A DNA stretch of 64,000 bases from Zizania palustris (GCA_019279435.1 JAAALK010000285.1:69660157-69724156), one strand, 5' to 3'; numbered from the stretch's first letter, positions 45,948 to 57,636 are shown. The notes: generated by a model from the letters alone, not told the origin. Numbers and translations are program-made.

Positions 45948-46013
45948 ACTACGAGTTCGTCGAGGAGCCGGAGTTCTACCCCGAGGTTCCTCCATCCCCA
46001 TTTGCTGATCAAG
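45948..46013 (+). other. LTR split reading frame, exon 2 (D 3' LTR copy)
   Basis: 66 nt following AAG|AC and ending AAG before GCAAGT, a perfect GC-type donor. The frame reads DYEFVEEPEFYPEVPPSPFA then DQ. In G (60077-60142) the length is the same and the protein is DYDVAEEPEYFPEVPPSPFA then EQ. Of eleven nucleotide differences, about seven are in third positions, and none is an indel, while the flanking sequence on both sides is poorly alignable. That is a coding-type pattern. Confidence 0.55.
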
Positions 46014-46344
46014 GCAAGTCATCGACCACCCCTGTGGAAACAGTTGATCATATTTGAGCCCATGTTTTAATAAATTATCGCTATAACTCATAGGTTAATA
46101 TTGCATTAGTCCAATAATCAAGCCTTACACTTATATTTATTAGATCCCCGTCCTTGTGTGCAAACCGAAGCCATGCTTATTGAGCCTTAACTCCTTGTCA
46201 CTCTACTATAAAATTATTAGCTAGTGCCCAATGTACCAGCACAACTGCTATAGGATAAAAAGAATGAGGTGTAGTTAGCTGGATTCTGTATATGAATTTC
46301 CCCGTTATTCTCGTCTGTGGACTCTGTTGGAGTTGGCTAAGCTA

Positions 46345-46800
46345 TAAGTATGGTGGGTTCCGGGTGCAAGCTCGGGCATTGGTTTGTCGCACCCGGGGCA
46401 CTATAAGGACCGGTCTGCGGGATCTGTTGCAAAGCACATCCGTACCAACCACAAGTCTAATGGGTAAGTCCTAACTGGAAGTATGGAATACTCCGACTCG
46501 ATGCACCATAGTGGAGGGGGCAAGGGGCAAGCCTGCGGGTGACTTGTACCGACGAGGCTCAAGGGGGGGTATGGTGGGGCTCCGACGCGTCGGGACACCA
46601 TATGAAACCTATAAGAGGGTGCTGTTGAGTCAGGGAGGACTATATGGAAGGTTTTGGCACGAGTTCCCGTGAAATGGGTCATCTCGTTACACTTTGGTGT
46701 AGGTGATGAGTGCGTGCCTTGTGGGTACAGTGGTACATCTCTGATCAGAGTAATTTAATCTTTTCGAAAAGCCGAGCCCACGGTCAAGGGCGGGTTGTGT
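46345..46800. other. Conserved structured block in D LTR
   Basis: This block is conserved with G (60476-60905) far better than the surrounding LTR. It contains an exact inverted repeat CCGGGTGC...GCACCCGG (46360-46396), ACGAG...CTCGT (46659-46687) and the palindrome CTTTTCGAAAAG (46760-46771), all present in G. The D 5' LTR lacks about 46528-46794. Confidence 0.65.
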
Positions 46801-47085
46801 GACTACTCGCAGTTAGTTTACAATTGTTTGAATGGTTGAGTTATTCATGGCATGTAAGGACTGTTGAGCGAGGTGGGGCTGACTGTACCCCTCGAGTTAG
46901 AAGATGATGATGCATACACATGTTTACGTTTCAGTACTAATAAATTGTTCACATTAAATTGCTTTACAAATTACTCGCTTCCGCAAAAATTAGCCACTAT
47001 CTCCCTTGTTATTACCTTGCATAATATTTGCATTCGGTGGCTTGCTGAGTACTCATGTACTCACCCCGTTGACTTACACCACCAG

Positions 47086-47123
47086 AGCCCGTCTACTACG
47101 AGGAGGATGCAGGTCTAGAGTAG
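47086..47123 (+). other. LTR split reading frame, exon 3 (D 3' LTR copy)
   Basis: 38 nt after acceptor CACCACCAG. Joined to exon 2 in phase, it reads EPVYYEEDAGLE then TAG. In G (61197-61228) it reads EDTYYEDGLE then TAG, two codons shorter and still in frame. The total spliced frame in D is 82 codons plus stop. Confidence 0.5.
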
Positions 47124-47342
47124 CGACCCAGTCAAGGCGAGACTGGAAGGAGGCGTTCATCTAGGACCCTTGATTTTATTAGTTTCTCTTCACCTTCATT
47201 CACTTTTGTATTAATGCGGTCTACGAACCGTGAATGATTGCTCGTATCGTACGTGGTCTCATGATGAACGTCTTGTTTTTATTGATTTTCTATGGAATTT
47301 CAATAAAAGTCCTGATTTATTAAATCGGGGCGTGACAATACT

Positions 47343-48558
47343 TATGGACAGGACTAAGCGTAACACAACACCGACGTCGCGTTCCGACTACCCATAGCCG
47401 TGGAAGGGGGGTGGAGTCGCCAGGCAATCAGATCACACAAAATAATCCAATTAGCCGAGAGAAATATATTAAACATAATAAAATCAGCAAACCGGTCGGA
47501 GCCTGTCTGCTTCGAAGTATGGTGCGAAGGGGGTCGCCGAAGTATACCTTCGGCGTCTGGTTCGAAGTGTCTAGCCAAAGGGTACCTTCGGTGTTCGGAC
47601 TGATCTGGTCGAAGATTAACTCCAAACGGATTTGGACACGATGATCACCTCCGAACGGTGGGGTTCGGCGTGAAGTCTTTGATACGGACAAGATACAGAA
47701 TAATGACTCGAGCGCCGCGCGCGGGCGTGACTTCGTCCAGAGAACAGTACGAGCGTGGCGAAGCCTGTCGTGATGAAGTGTGCGGGCGAATTGTGCAGGC
47801 GAAGTATGTAGTCGAAACAGAATTCTCGACGAAGGGTGTCCTGGCGACCTCCGAAACCAATCTCTCAGCTTCGGACACCTCCGACGAAGTAACTCCGAAC
47901 GTGGAAAACTGCAACACAAAGAATTCGAAGTACTAATTCAGCCTGAGGACCGAATTCTACTAAGTGTTGCACTAGTAGCGAAGGTAGCGATCTGTTACGC
48001 AGATTAGCGGATACTTCACAGGTGAAGTAACAAGGCGATAGCAATGTATTACGTAGATTAGCGGATACTTCACAAGCGAAGTAACAAGGATTATCACTAT
48101 TCCGAAGTGGCCGACGGAGGGCTTCCAGGCAAACCCACAAAGAGGTACAGAAAAGTAAAGGTAAATAAATGCGATAAAAGCTAGGGCTTTGTGTTTGATT
48201 TGTGTTGGGGGCCTCTAAGCTGGCCTCGCCTCTCTATTTATAGGGGCCAAACTTCTGATCTAATCTGCTATAATTCGGCTTGGATAGAGAGATAAAAACT
48301 TAGCCTGAATTGTATCCAACTCTGTCTCTGCCGAAGTGGGCTTCGGCCAGGCCCGTCGAAGCTTCGGTGGCGTGGGCCTCCGAAGGCTTCCTAGACGAAG
48401 GCCGTGGGCTGGCCAGAGGCTTTCGGAGCCCATAGCCCAATGGACCTTCGTCCCTGTAGGGCTTCGGCCTGACCCTGGACATGTGTATTTTTGGCCCAAA
48501 TCACCAAAATTGATATTTTGACAATCTCAGCCATTGATGCCATTTTTTGCTATCAACA
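47343..48558 (-). repeat. Element A 5' LTR, main part
   Basis: 1216 bp from the D TSD to the LTR start TGTTGATA (minus) at 48558. It matches the window-start LTR over 48163-48558. It contains TTCGAAG and CCGAAG words, a 53-bp-period duplication (47995-48089) and the minus-strand TATA CCTATAAATAGAG at about 48232-48244. Confidence 0.88.
47995..48089. repeat. Tandem duplication in A LTR, period 53 bp
   Basis: Two ~41-bp copies of TTACG(C/T)AGATTAGCGG...GAAGTAACAAGG at about 47996-48035 and 48049-48089. Each contains a small inverted repeat, CTTCAC...GTGAAG in the first copy. Confidence 0.85.
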
Positions 48559-49903
48559 CAAAGTCAGTGTTAGAAAAACCTCTGAAGCATAATGAAGATG
48601 ATGCAGAATACCAAATACCGAATTCAAGAGTATGCTTGAGGTACCTTAGGATGCGTTTGACAGCTTGACGATGTGACGCCGGGGGAGAAGCATGAAAACG
48701 AGCGCATAGACACACAACAAAGTGTATGTCCGGCCCTGTAGCCATCAAGTACAGAAGGGAGCCGATCATGCTGCGATACTCCTTCTGGTCCACTTCTTCT
48801 CTGTCTTCATCTGGATCAAGAGCAATAGAAGTACCCATTGGGGTAGCAAGAGGTTTAGCGTTAGACATGTCAAAATGTTTAAGAAAATCTCTAGTGTATT
48901 TTGCTTGATGAACAAAAGTTCCTTGTTTGCTTTGTTTGATCTGCAAACCCAGGAAGAAGATCAGCTCGCCCATCATCGACATCTCAAATTCCCTGCTCAT
49001 TGATTCTGCAAACTCGGCAACAAGTGTATGAGATGAACCACCAAATATTATATCATCGACATATATCTGAACGAGTAGGAAGTCTTTGTCATGCATGAGA
49101 GTGAACAAAGTTTTGTCAATATACCCCATCTTGTACTCGTGCTCAATCAAGAACGTCCTTAGGCGATCGTACCAGGCCGTCGGTGCTTGCTTCAGCCGAT
49201 ATAGTGCTTTGTGAAGTTTAAAGACTCTATGAGGGTACTTGGGATCCTCAAAGCCAGGAGGCTGCTTGACATACACATCCTCTCCTATGAAACCATTCAG
49301 AAACATGCTTTTTAAATCAATTTGAAAAAGTTTAAGGCCACGCGAAGAGGCAAAAGCAAGAAAGATCCTAATGGCCTCAAGTCGAGCTACCGGTGCAAAA
49401 GTTTCTCCAAAATCAACCCCCTCGACTTTAGAATACCCTTGAGCCACTAGCCTAGCTTTGTTTCTCACTATCGCCCCATCCTCCCCCTGTTTGTTTTTCA
49501 AAATCCATTTTGTACCAATTATGTGAATGTTAGGGGGTGGATCAACGAGAATCCAAACCTGATTTCTATCAAAATTTTCAAGTTCCTCATGCATGGCGTT
49601 GATCCAACTCGCATCAGACAAAGCATGACTAACATCTAATGGTTCAAAATTTGCAATAAAAGCAGAATCAACGAAATGAGCATGAGATCAAGTTACTCAT
49701 TCATTTAGCTCACCGATGATCTGCTCTGGGGGATGCATTCTTTGAATACAAAGCGGTGCTTCTCTTTGTGACAGAATCTCCCCCTCAATTCTTGCCGAAG
49801 TTTGCTCCAAACTCTCAGAAGTAGAAACTTCAGGTCCTCTTGTCGACGTGGTCAAAGCTTCTGGAGTTGCCGTCGAGGGAGGTAGTGGTACAGCCTCAGG
49901 ATC
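48559..49903 (-). pseudogene. Element F reverse transcriptase and RNase H start (truncated by A)
   Basis: The frame 49621-48559 has GTKWILKNKQGEDGA, FQIDLKSMFLNGF, the catalytic YVDDIIFGGSSH (about 49035-49065), then LYLMATGPDIHFVV and RYLKHTLEFGIWYSASSS. It runs into the element A LTR after FSNTDF. The stretch 49622-49903 is a Ser/Glu-rich linker to integrase in broken frame. Confidence 0.9.
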
Positions 49904-51250
49904 TTAATCGTCTAATGGATCTTCTTCCTGAAAAAGTGTTTCACTCATATCGTGCTCACTTGAAAATTCAAAGTTAGTGCTAACACATGGAGATGTTTCA
50001 TCAATAGTTACATCACAAGATTCAACCAATGTGTTGGTTTTAAGATTGAAAACACGATAAGAGTGACCATGCAAAGAATAGCCCAAAAAGATGCCATCAG
50101 ATGCGCGCGATTCAAATTTGTCCAAATTACCACGCTTTAGGATGAAGCAACGACATCCAAACACTATGAAGTGAGTGACCTTGGGATTCCTCCCAAAGCA
50201 AAGTTCATAAGAAGTCACATTCAGCAAAGAGCGCAAAAAGATCCTGTTGGAGATGTAGCATGTTGTACTCATGGCTTCAGCCCAAAATTTTCTAGGAGTC
50301 CTGTGCTCATTCAGCATCGTTCTAGCCATCTCCACAAAGTGTGTGATTTATCCTCTCAATCACACCATTTTGTTGAGGGACTCTTGGTGCAGAAAACTAA
50401 TGTTAAATCCCATGTTCAAGGCAAAATTCTGCAAAAGAGCTATTTTTGAACTCGGTGCCTTTGTCGCTTCGAATAGCTTTCATTGCACCAGGGAGTTCAT
50501 TGAATAGCCTCAGTGCTAAGCTCCTAAAGTGTATGAATACTTCATCCTTGCTTACGAGAAAGAAAACCCAAGAGTAACGAGAATAGTCGTCAACCACAAC
50601 AAGTACATACCATTTGCCGCCTAAAGAGCTAACCCGGGATGGACCAACCGTATCCATGTGAAGAAGCTCACCGGGTCGCTCAGTCATCACCATGTTTATG
50701 GGGTAATACGAGGCAACAACCATTTTTCCAAGACGACATGGAGCACAAATGAGGTTCTTCTCAAATTTTAGCTCAGGCAATCCTCGGATGAGTCCTAGGG
50801 CACTCAATATCACAAGAAGATCAAAGCTCATGTGCCCTAGTCTCCTATGCCACATCCAAAGATTAGAAGTCGGTTTAGCTAAAAGACAATGAGAATATCC
50901 AAAAGACTTAGTGAAATCAGCTCCAAAAATTCTCCCTACTCTTATGATTTTGCAAATGGAAACACCAGAAAAATCAAGCACATAAGAGGCATCACGACTG
51001 AAATGAACTTGAAAGCCCTCATTGAGTAATTGTGAAATAGAAAGAAAATTGTACCCTAAGTCCTCAACCAAAGAAACATTTGTGAGAGTGAAATTTTCAT
51101 TAATTTTGATCATACCTTTGCCCTTCACTCTGCTTTTGTGATTGTTTCCAAATGTGATGCTTTCTCGATGCCTGGCTGAGGTGAAGTTGGAGAACCATGA
51201 AGACATTCCGGTCATGTGACGTGAACACCCAGAATCAATGATCTACTTGT
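49904..51250 (-). pseudogene. Element F protease and integrase (broken)
   Basis: The protease site IIDSGCSRHMTGM lies near 51210-51240, directly after an in-frame TAG. Integrase zinc domain: HRRLGHMSFD...CAPCRLGKM. The core has LHMDTVGPSRVS and IRSDKGTEFKNSSF, then a frame break near 50400, and the C-terminal part 50335-49904 with MARTMLNEHRTPRKFWAEAM and RCFILKRGNLDKFESR. Confidence 0.88.
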
Positions 51251-51374
51251 CCTCCAGCCTCCCATGTCTCCCCTAAGTAGAGACGGGAGATCTCGAGTAC
51301 TCAGCGCTGGGATTAGAGATAAGATGCCTAGGTATCCAGCACTGAACTACGCGAGAAGTAGGTAAAGCAAGAGA

Positions 51375-53645
51375 CTATGTGTGATGAGAATCATACTGCA
51401 CATGAGGTCTCCTTGCAAATTGCTGAGGTCTCCTAAAATAATTTGGACCAAAACACTTACATGGTCTATCATCATACAAAGTATGATATACACCACGATG
51501 GGCATAGCCACTCATATAACTGTATGGAGCCTCATAATTAGTATAAGTATTATAACCATAGTCATGCATATCAAATGAAGGATAATCATGAAAATGTAAA
51601 GCATGAGCATGACGTTTATCTTTCATGCGTCTATAGCGAAAACCAATCAAATGACCTACACGATGACAATAAGCGCAATGATAGACTTTCTTAGGTGTAG
51701 GTTTATATGTTTCTGGTGCAAACCTCATAGTTTTCCTAGGTTTTTGCTTGGAGTCTGTCATGAGTGGTGGAATGTTTATCTTTTTAGGTTGGGTAGGATT
51801 TTTGGTTTTTTGTGGTGTGTCAAATTGGGCTCTCTCTTTCTCAAGGGTAGTAGGTGGAGTGAACACAGTCTAGCTTGGGATATTAGATGAAGTTCTCTCA
51901 TAACCTAACCCAAGAGCTAACCCTGCCCTGTCAGCGCACATTTTTGTTTTATCCAAAAGCAAATCCATTTTCCCTTTCTCTTCAGTGCATTTTTCTACCA
52001 TGGAAAGTAGATAATCATTCTCACACTTCAGTTTTTCTACTAGCTCTCTAGCAAAGATGAGTTGGTCCTTAAGGGTGATGTAGGTGGGACACGCCGACTG
52101 CACATCCTTAGAACACTCAGCACTCTCCAATCTAGCCCTAAGCTCATCAATATGCTTATCTCTCAGACTAATGCTTTCAATCAATAAAGTGCAATTTAAG
52201 CATTCATCGATGGCACAAGGACTAGACTCCACCACCGAGAGTTGCTTCTGAACATTTTCAAGTTTTTCAATGTTTTGAGCATGAATCAGACGCAACTGAG
52301 CAAGTTCATCCATAACGACAAGACATGATTCACATTCAGCAATTTCAGATTTAGACTTCAACAAAGCAAGTTCAGTAGAAAGTGATTCAATTTTAAGCTT
52401 TTGTTCATTTCATTCTCTAGCAGCAAGTTTAAGCAGTCTATCTTGTGAAATAATTTCATCATGTAATTCATCGTTTTGAACAAGTAATTGATCAAGAGAT
52501 AGACTAACCTCAGATGAGTCAAGCTCATCACTGCTTTGCTTGCCATTGGCCATGAAACAGAGGTCGTTGAAGTCCTTCATCTTTTCCTTCTTTTCTTCAT
52601 TCTTGCCTGGTTCATCTTCATCAGAACTTGGTTCTTCACTCGAGGTGTTGTCGATGTCACTGAGTGCTGCCACGAAAGCTCTAGCCATCCTTTTTGCCAC
52701 TTTTCCTCTTTTGCCTTTGTAAAACGGTTTTTTATCTCTTTTCTGATATTTGTGTTCATGTTAATTTTTGGCTTTTAGTTTTGGGAAATTGGCTTTAATG
52801 TGATTAAGGTCACCGCACTCAAAACACTCTCGAGGGCCTCCTCTCCTCTAATCTCTTCTATCATTGTAGAACCTAGTGAACTTTTTTACTATAAGAGCAA
52901 GCTCTTCATCGTCCAATTTGTCCACTTGTTCCTTTGTGATAGAGACTAAAGAAGACAAGGCAAAACCCCCAGACAAAGCACAAACACCAGACATGCTACC
53001 TCTAGATGAGGTGCCACTGCCAGAACTAGAAACTAGTGCCATGGATTGTGGCAAAGAGTTCCCAATCCCAGAACGAGATGCCTTGGCTATCTCGGTAGAC
53101 TTAAGCTTACTGAAGAGTTCATCGCATGTCAAAGTATCAAAACTCGCAGACTCTTCAATGCTTGAGATCTTTACTTCCCATATGCTACGATCTAGAGCAT
53201 AGAGAAGTTTGATCGCCCGGTCATGATCAGAGTAAGCTAGCATCCCAGTGGAGCGCAAGTTGCTAACAATTCCGTCAAAGCGTGCAAACAAGGCATCTAC
53301 AGATTCGCTGGGGCCTTGCACGAACATTTGGTATTCTTGATTATATGTGCTCTGCCTCCTAGCCCTAATCTGAGAAGTGCCCTCATGGAAAGTACTTAAG
53401 GTCGTCCAGATTTCTCGTGCAGTCCTCAGGTGCTGGACCCTGTCAAACTCGTTGCGACTCAGACTGATAAAAAGAATGTTTCTAGCCTTGCTATTACATT
53501 CATACTGTGACTTCTCAGTCTCTGAGGTACGAGTTTCAAGAATCACATATTGGGATGCAACAATGTCCCAAATTGCACTTCCTTGGCTAAGCAAAGAAGC
53601 CTCCATGCGCACCTTCCAATAAGCATAATCTCGACCATCAAACAT
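51375..53645 (-). pseudogene. Element F gag (fragmented)
   Basis: The frame 53645-52848 is the copia gag domain (DYAYWKVRMEASLLSQ; AIKLLYALDRSIWEVKISS). The first zinc knuckle, CFECGDLNH near 52815-52850, is damaged by a frameshift and has lost its last Cys. An acidic Ser/Glu segment (52700-52540) and a predicted coiled coil (52364-51870) follow. A second Cys/His motif, CAYCHRVGH, near 51680 lacks its final Cys. The layout matches the B, C and E gags, but the sequence is much more diverged. Confidence 0.83.
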
Positions 53646-53717
53646 CGGAATCTTGGTGTTCTTATCAATGTCGCCACAAGGATCACAAACCGGTTAAGGT
53701 CAACTGGTGATCTAACC

Positions 53718-53730
53718 GGCTCTGATACCA
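53718..53730 (-). promoter_or_regulatory. Element F primer binding site
   Basis: The minus strand reads TGGTATCAGAGCC, a perfect iMet complement, two bases inside the LTR. Confidence 0.9.
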
Positions 53731-53732
53731 AT

Positions 53733-56413
53733 TGTTTGATCATAATGGTGACTAGAGGGGGGGTGAATAGGCGCCTCGACAAATTTTCTTAAATTTGATG
53801 GCCTGGTCAAATCACCCAACACACCTCTGAAATATTGCAAAACCAATTTTGAATAAAGAAGTACAGTAACTGTTCAAAACATGATTCAAAAAAAGATTTC
53901 AGAGCAACTCGGAGTTTGAACAGTCGATCTGTATTGTCGATACTTGAAACTCCGAAATACAATTGCTATTTCGACAAATGGACAGTCGACAGAAAGGTAT
54001 TGAACAATAAAACTCCTACATGTTTCAGAACATCAGAAAACACTTAGAGATTAAGAATTTCAATTCAGATTCAAAACTGAAATTTCAAACAGATCAGTCT
54101 ACAGATTCAGTTCACTTTGAATACACAACACAGGAGGTATGAAATTGATCATATGTGGTTTAGCACTGAAAACAGCAGTAAATCAGAACACTGTGTTCAA
54201 ACATATACTGATTCAAACTAACAATATATCTCAAATACTGATACTGATCAGAATAACATTCACTCAAAACTGTAAACAGATTTCAAACTACCACTCCACT
54301 TCAGAATAGCAAGCTGACAGGAATCCAAAGATTGATATTTCAAACCAACTACTCAGTAGCTGCAAATAAATCTGGTAATCAATGATATAGAAGATTAGCA
54401 CTAATTTTCTACCAGCATACCTCAGTAGCTATATCAAAAACAGATTAAAACAGTGAATTTCTTTGCACAAGATAATATGTAAACAGAAACTGAATCAATC
54501 TCCAATAATCAGCATATTTAACACATATATATTCTGCTAACAAATCAGTACACTGATATTAGAGAACCCGAAACATCCTTGATGAGAAACAGTGTGGTTT
54601 TAGTTCAAAACTGATTTGGATTGAGATAATTCAGAGATTCTTTCATCCAATGAAGTAAATAACTAAATCAGTCTTATCTACAACATCTAATCATCAGAAT
54701 CACATTCAAAAGGGACAAACCTAAGAACTAAACAGATTAATCCACTAAGTACTTGAGGTAAACAAGAACTTCAGAAAATTGTAAGACTGAACAAAACTAA
54801 CTGAATTAGGTCCATATAGAGATTCCAGAACTTTACTAGGATAACCAGTAGATGAAGAAACTTTGAAGTAAACTTATCCAAGAGTAACTTCTAACAAACT
54901 GCTTTAATTCACCAAACATTCAATCAATAGTATTCAGAACAGAACAAACTAACTATGATCTGAACTCAAACAATATTCAAATAGAAGTTCAGCTCTAAAC
55001 TAGATCCATAGACATGTTCAGCTTCTTGCTAAAACAGTTACTCAGATTTAGCAGACAACCTCCTTCAGTCAAAGAATACATGCAACTCAGAAGGATCAAC
55101 ACCTAATAGAACAGAACCTATGCAGAAAAACAGTTTTACTTCCAAAAACTTCAGAGCAGATCACTTAAACTGGGGTAAAATGACTGAAAGAGACACAGAT
55201 CTTCAACTGAATATCACCCCACAAAATTTCTATCATGCAGTAATCATAGCAAGAGATCAACGATGATTTTGAAAAAGAAAAAAATTTAACACAACTTAGA
55301 TACTATTTCTGAACTGACAATAACTCAAAGCTGCTGTAGCAATTTGATGAAGAGAATAGATTCAAGGATTAAAAACTACACAACAACAATCTCAAACCTT
55401 CCAAGATGGACATTCACACGTATGCAATCAGATTCATTCAGAAATTACACATAAAAGCATTGCTAGAATCATGGAATCCATCGCTTAGTGATAGAAAAAC
55501 TTATCAGCAACAGTACTGCCGAAAAGCTCCTGTAGCGCATCTAGGATCCCATCGCTACACTACAGAGTTTGCCGAAAATACTCGCTACAGAACGCACTCG
55601 AACCTGTTCCTTGTAATGGAAACGCAAGAACAGTAAATACTCAAGATTTTTCTCTTTGTGCTTTCATTGGAAAAATGCTGGAAAAAGATCTTTCATCAGG
55701 GTTGTTCGGCTATAGGACAACCAGGAGATTATATCCCCACAGCCAAACACTTCTAGAAGCTCCTTTTTACACTTAGCCCCTTGTCAAATTCAGAAATACC
55801 TATTCTGAAAATACCCTTTTAAAACTAGAGAAAAAATTACAAAAGACACCACTTTTAGTATATTTTCAGAGTAGACCCACTCTAAAAATACACTAAAAAG
55901 AATACACTATGAAACTAAAAAATTTAATCTAACAATAGACACCTATTTATTGAATTAAAAAAACATTTAAAGTTTCGACGATTTTCAGCAAAAACTGATA
56001 AAGCCTCTCCTGATCGTCGATGACCGTCGTCAGTCCGTGAACCCGACTGCCAACAAGTCTCTCCCGCTCTCAATCCCTCGAGCCGCCTTGTCACTTGAAC
56101 TGGCTTCCCTTTCGCTAACTCGATCGACGCTTCGTCTTGATCAATCTTCAACTCACGTCCCGTTTGACCTCCATGCGTACATCAGAGTCCACTCTCGACT
56201 TCGACTGACACCCTCGACCATCTGGCATTAGACTCCCCGTCTAACCCTGATCTCGTGCCATCGACAGTTGATAAGTAACTCAAGCCTGCACACACGATAC
56301 AAACACAGACACACACACCATATCCAGCAAACCCAGACACAAGCCATGATTTCACTCTGTCAATCACTCATCATTACCTTGAACTATAGTGACAAACCTC
56401 ACTATGTTCCTCA
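53733..56413 (-). repeat. Element F LTR shared by two copies
   Basis: 2681 bp, minus strand TGAGGAACATAG...ATGATCAAACA. The C-rich U5 end (AGAGGGGGGGTGAATAGGCG at about 53752 on the plus strand) matches the U5 end of C, E and S. The middle, 53820-55500, is AT-rich with many CAGA/TCAGA words and no ORF of note. Confidence 0.82.
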
Positions 56414-57526
56414 ATATCTCCCTTGATGAGTGCATTGACAACACAAGATCAAAAGATGTATAAAGCAAAGGTTTAGCATACAAGTGACCATGAAAACTCT
56501 AAAGAGAGCAAAATGGAAGAAACATGTCACTTGCAAAATGATAAAGCAAAAACAAGAACTACCTCAAAAGCTCAAAAGATCAAAAATTCACCAAAAAGCT
56601 CAAGTACTCTCCCCTTTGACAATGCAGACATCAAGATAGCCCCATGAGTTGAGAGAGTAAAGTGACCATGCAATGCTTCCAGAATATGATTAAGTCCAAT
56701 TACAGTACAAGCACTTCTTGTGCCTCACAACCTGTCTTGACTAAATTGTATGGCAAGCTTTGAATAACCACAATCTAAATATCCGTATGAGCAAGCATTT
56801 TGAAGTTTAAGAAAATAAAAGCATCACTACCCAGACTAGTGTACTAGACATGGCAAGGTACGAGATACAAAAGCTAGTCACAAGCAAACTCGAAAAGCAC
56901 ATCCCACTACAAGGAGTTGCAGCAAACTTGATATGGGAGAAAATTAAACTTTTTATTTTATTTTTTTTAATGCTAGGGGTTATTTGCAAGTCAAACTTAT
57001 GCTAACCGATAAATACAAGCCTAGGATTGACCATCGGAAGCTTAAGGCATTAATCTTTGTATACACTCAATGTCCCAGTTCAAACCAAAGTGCAATGGTA
57101 TGCAGTCTAGCACAATGTAGTGCGACTATGCAAACCCACCTGGATCTTTTCAATTTTATCACCACTTTAGCATTTTTGTTTCATTTTCATCATTTTCATT
57201 TTTCAATTTTTCATTTTTTTATTTTTGACCATAACATTATCAAGTTGCGTATGAGCATCCAAGTGAAAAGGACAAAGCTATCAAGTAAGAAATGAATAAC
57301 AAAAGCACCCTAGCCTATTCATGCTAGAATCTAGACTTGGTAGTGACCATTTTCAATTTTTTTGCAAAGAAAAGCCATGATCAAACCATATAAATAGATG
57401 AGTTCATTCAAAGCACAATCAAATAGTGAATACAAAACAATATTGTAAAGTGCACACACAAGTCATGTACATGTGAAAGCATTTAATCATATTTTAGAAA
57501 CATATGCAAAAGTACACAACTCCCCG
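56414..57526 (-). other. Second F copy: polypurine tract and 3' non-coding region
   Basis: The minus strand has AAGGGAGATAT directly before the LTR, then a region that partly aligns with the 3' regions of B and E (for example the GGGGTTATTTGCA block at 56976-57040 against 8291-8345). Confidence 0.75.
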
Positions 57527-57636
57527 TCACATGATGCCATAAGGATGAAAAATGCCAAGCTCTCCCCTTAAAAATGCAAAGTGATAAGCATCGAGACGCT
57601 TGGTGAAAATATCTGCAAGCTGATTCTGAGTATCGA
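57527..57636 (-). pseudogene. Second F copy: RNase H C-terminal fragment
   Basis: The minus strand encodes VDTQNQLADIFTKRLDAYHF and then FLRGELGIFHP, ending TGA at 57527-57529. This is the C-terminus of a copia RNase H. The upstream part of pol is missing; the fragment joins directly to LTR sequence at about 57636. Confidence 0.85.

Larger units (their letters stand above)
22348..47337 (+). mobile_element. Element D: Ty3 chromovirus (Tekay/RIRE3-like), long LTRs, ORF0
   Basis: A plus-strand Ty3 element with LTR ends TGTAACACCCC...GGGGCGTGACA and a perfect TSD, ATACT. Its 5' LTR is split by E and S; its 3' LTR is intact at 44062-47337 (3276 bp). The internal region (38406-44061, 5656 bp) encodes ORF0, gag with a zinc knuckle, protease, RT, RNase H, integrase and a C-terminal chromodomain-like segment. 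Chromodomain, LTR size and upstream ORF place it near Tekay/RIRE3/RIRE8-type elements, by recall and without a search. The coding part is broken by at least five stops and two frameshifts. Confidence 0.92.
44062..47337 (+). repeat. Element D 3' LTR (intact)
   Basis: 3276 bp, TGTAACACCCC...GCGTGACA, with no insertions. It holds the TATA box at 44818-44825, the three-exon reading frame (44981-47123), a conserved structured block (46345-46800) and the 3' end with AATAAAAGTCC near 47301. It shows the uninterrupted sequence of both E and S target sites. Confidence 0.95.
1..48558 (-). mobile_element. Element A: Ty3 (gypsy) retrotransposon, Tat-lineage features, split by B and D
   Basis: The outer Ty3 element reads on the minus strand. 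Its 3' LTR is cut by the window start (1-414) and its 5' LTR lies at about 22279-22347 plus 47343-48558. The two LTR parts match base for base over long stretches: bases 1-414 correspond to about 48163-48558. The internal region, without the B insertion, is about 7.6 kb and carries gag, protease, RT, RNase H and integrase in the Ty3 order. An RNase H of the type with motif YFDGSACKSGKGIG and a PBS-like GGTGACTCCGCTAGGG suggest the Tat lineage, an inference from known features of that group. The right flanking five bases are CAAAG (48559-48563); the left TSD copy is outside the window. A is inserted in the RT/RNase H gene of copia element F. Confidence 0.85.

Noticed and set aside
47995..48089. 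CRISPR-like or satellite repeat
   Set aside because: Only two copies, in a plant LTR; it is a simple tandem duplication.
53820..55700. AT-rich stretch in the F LTR as a scaffold/matrix attachment region or MITE
   Set aside because: No terminal inverted repeats or TSD inside it; base composition alone does not support the claim.
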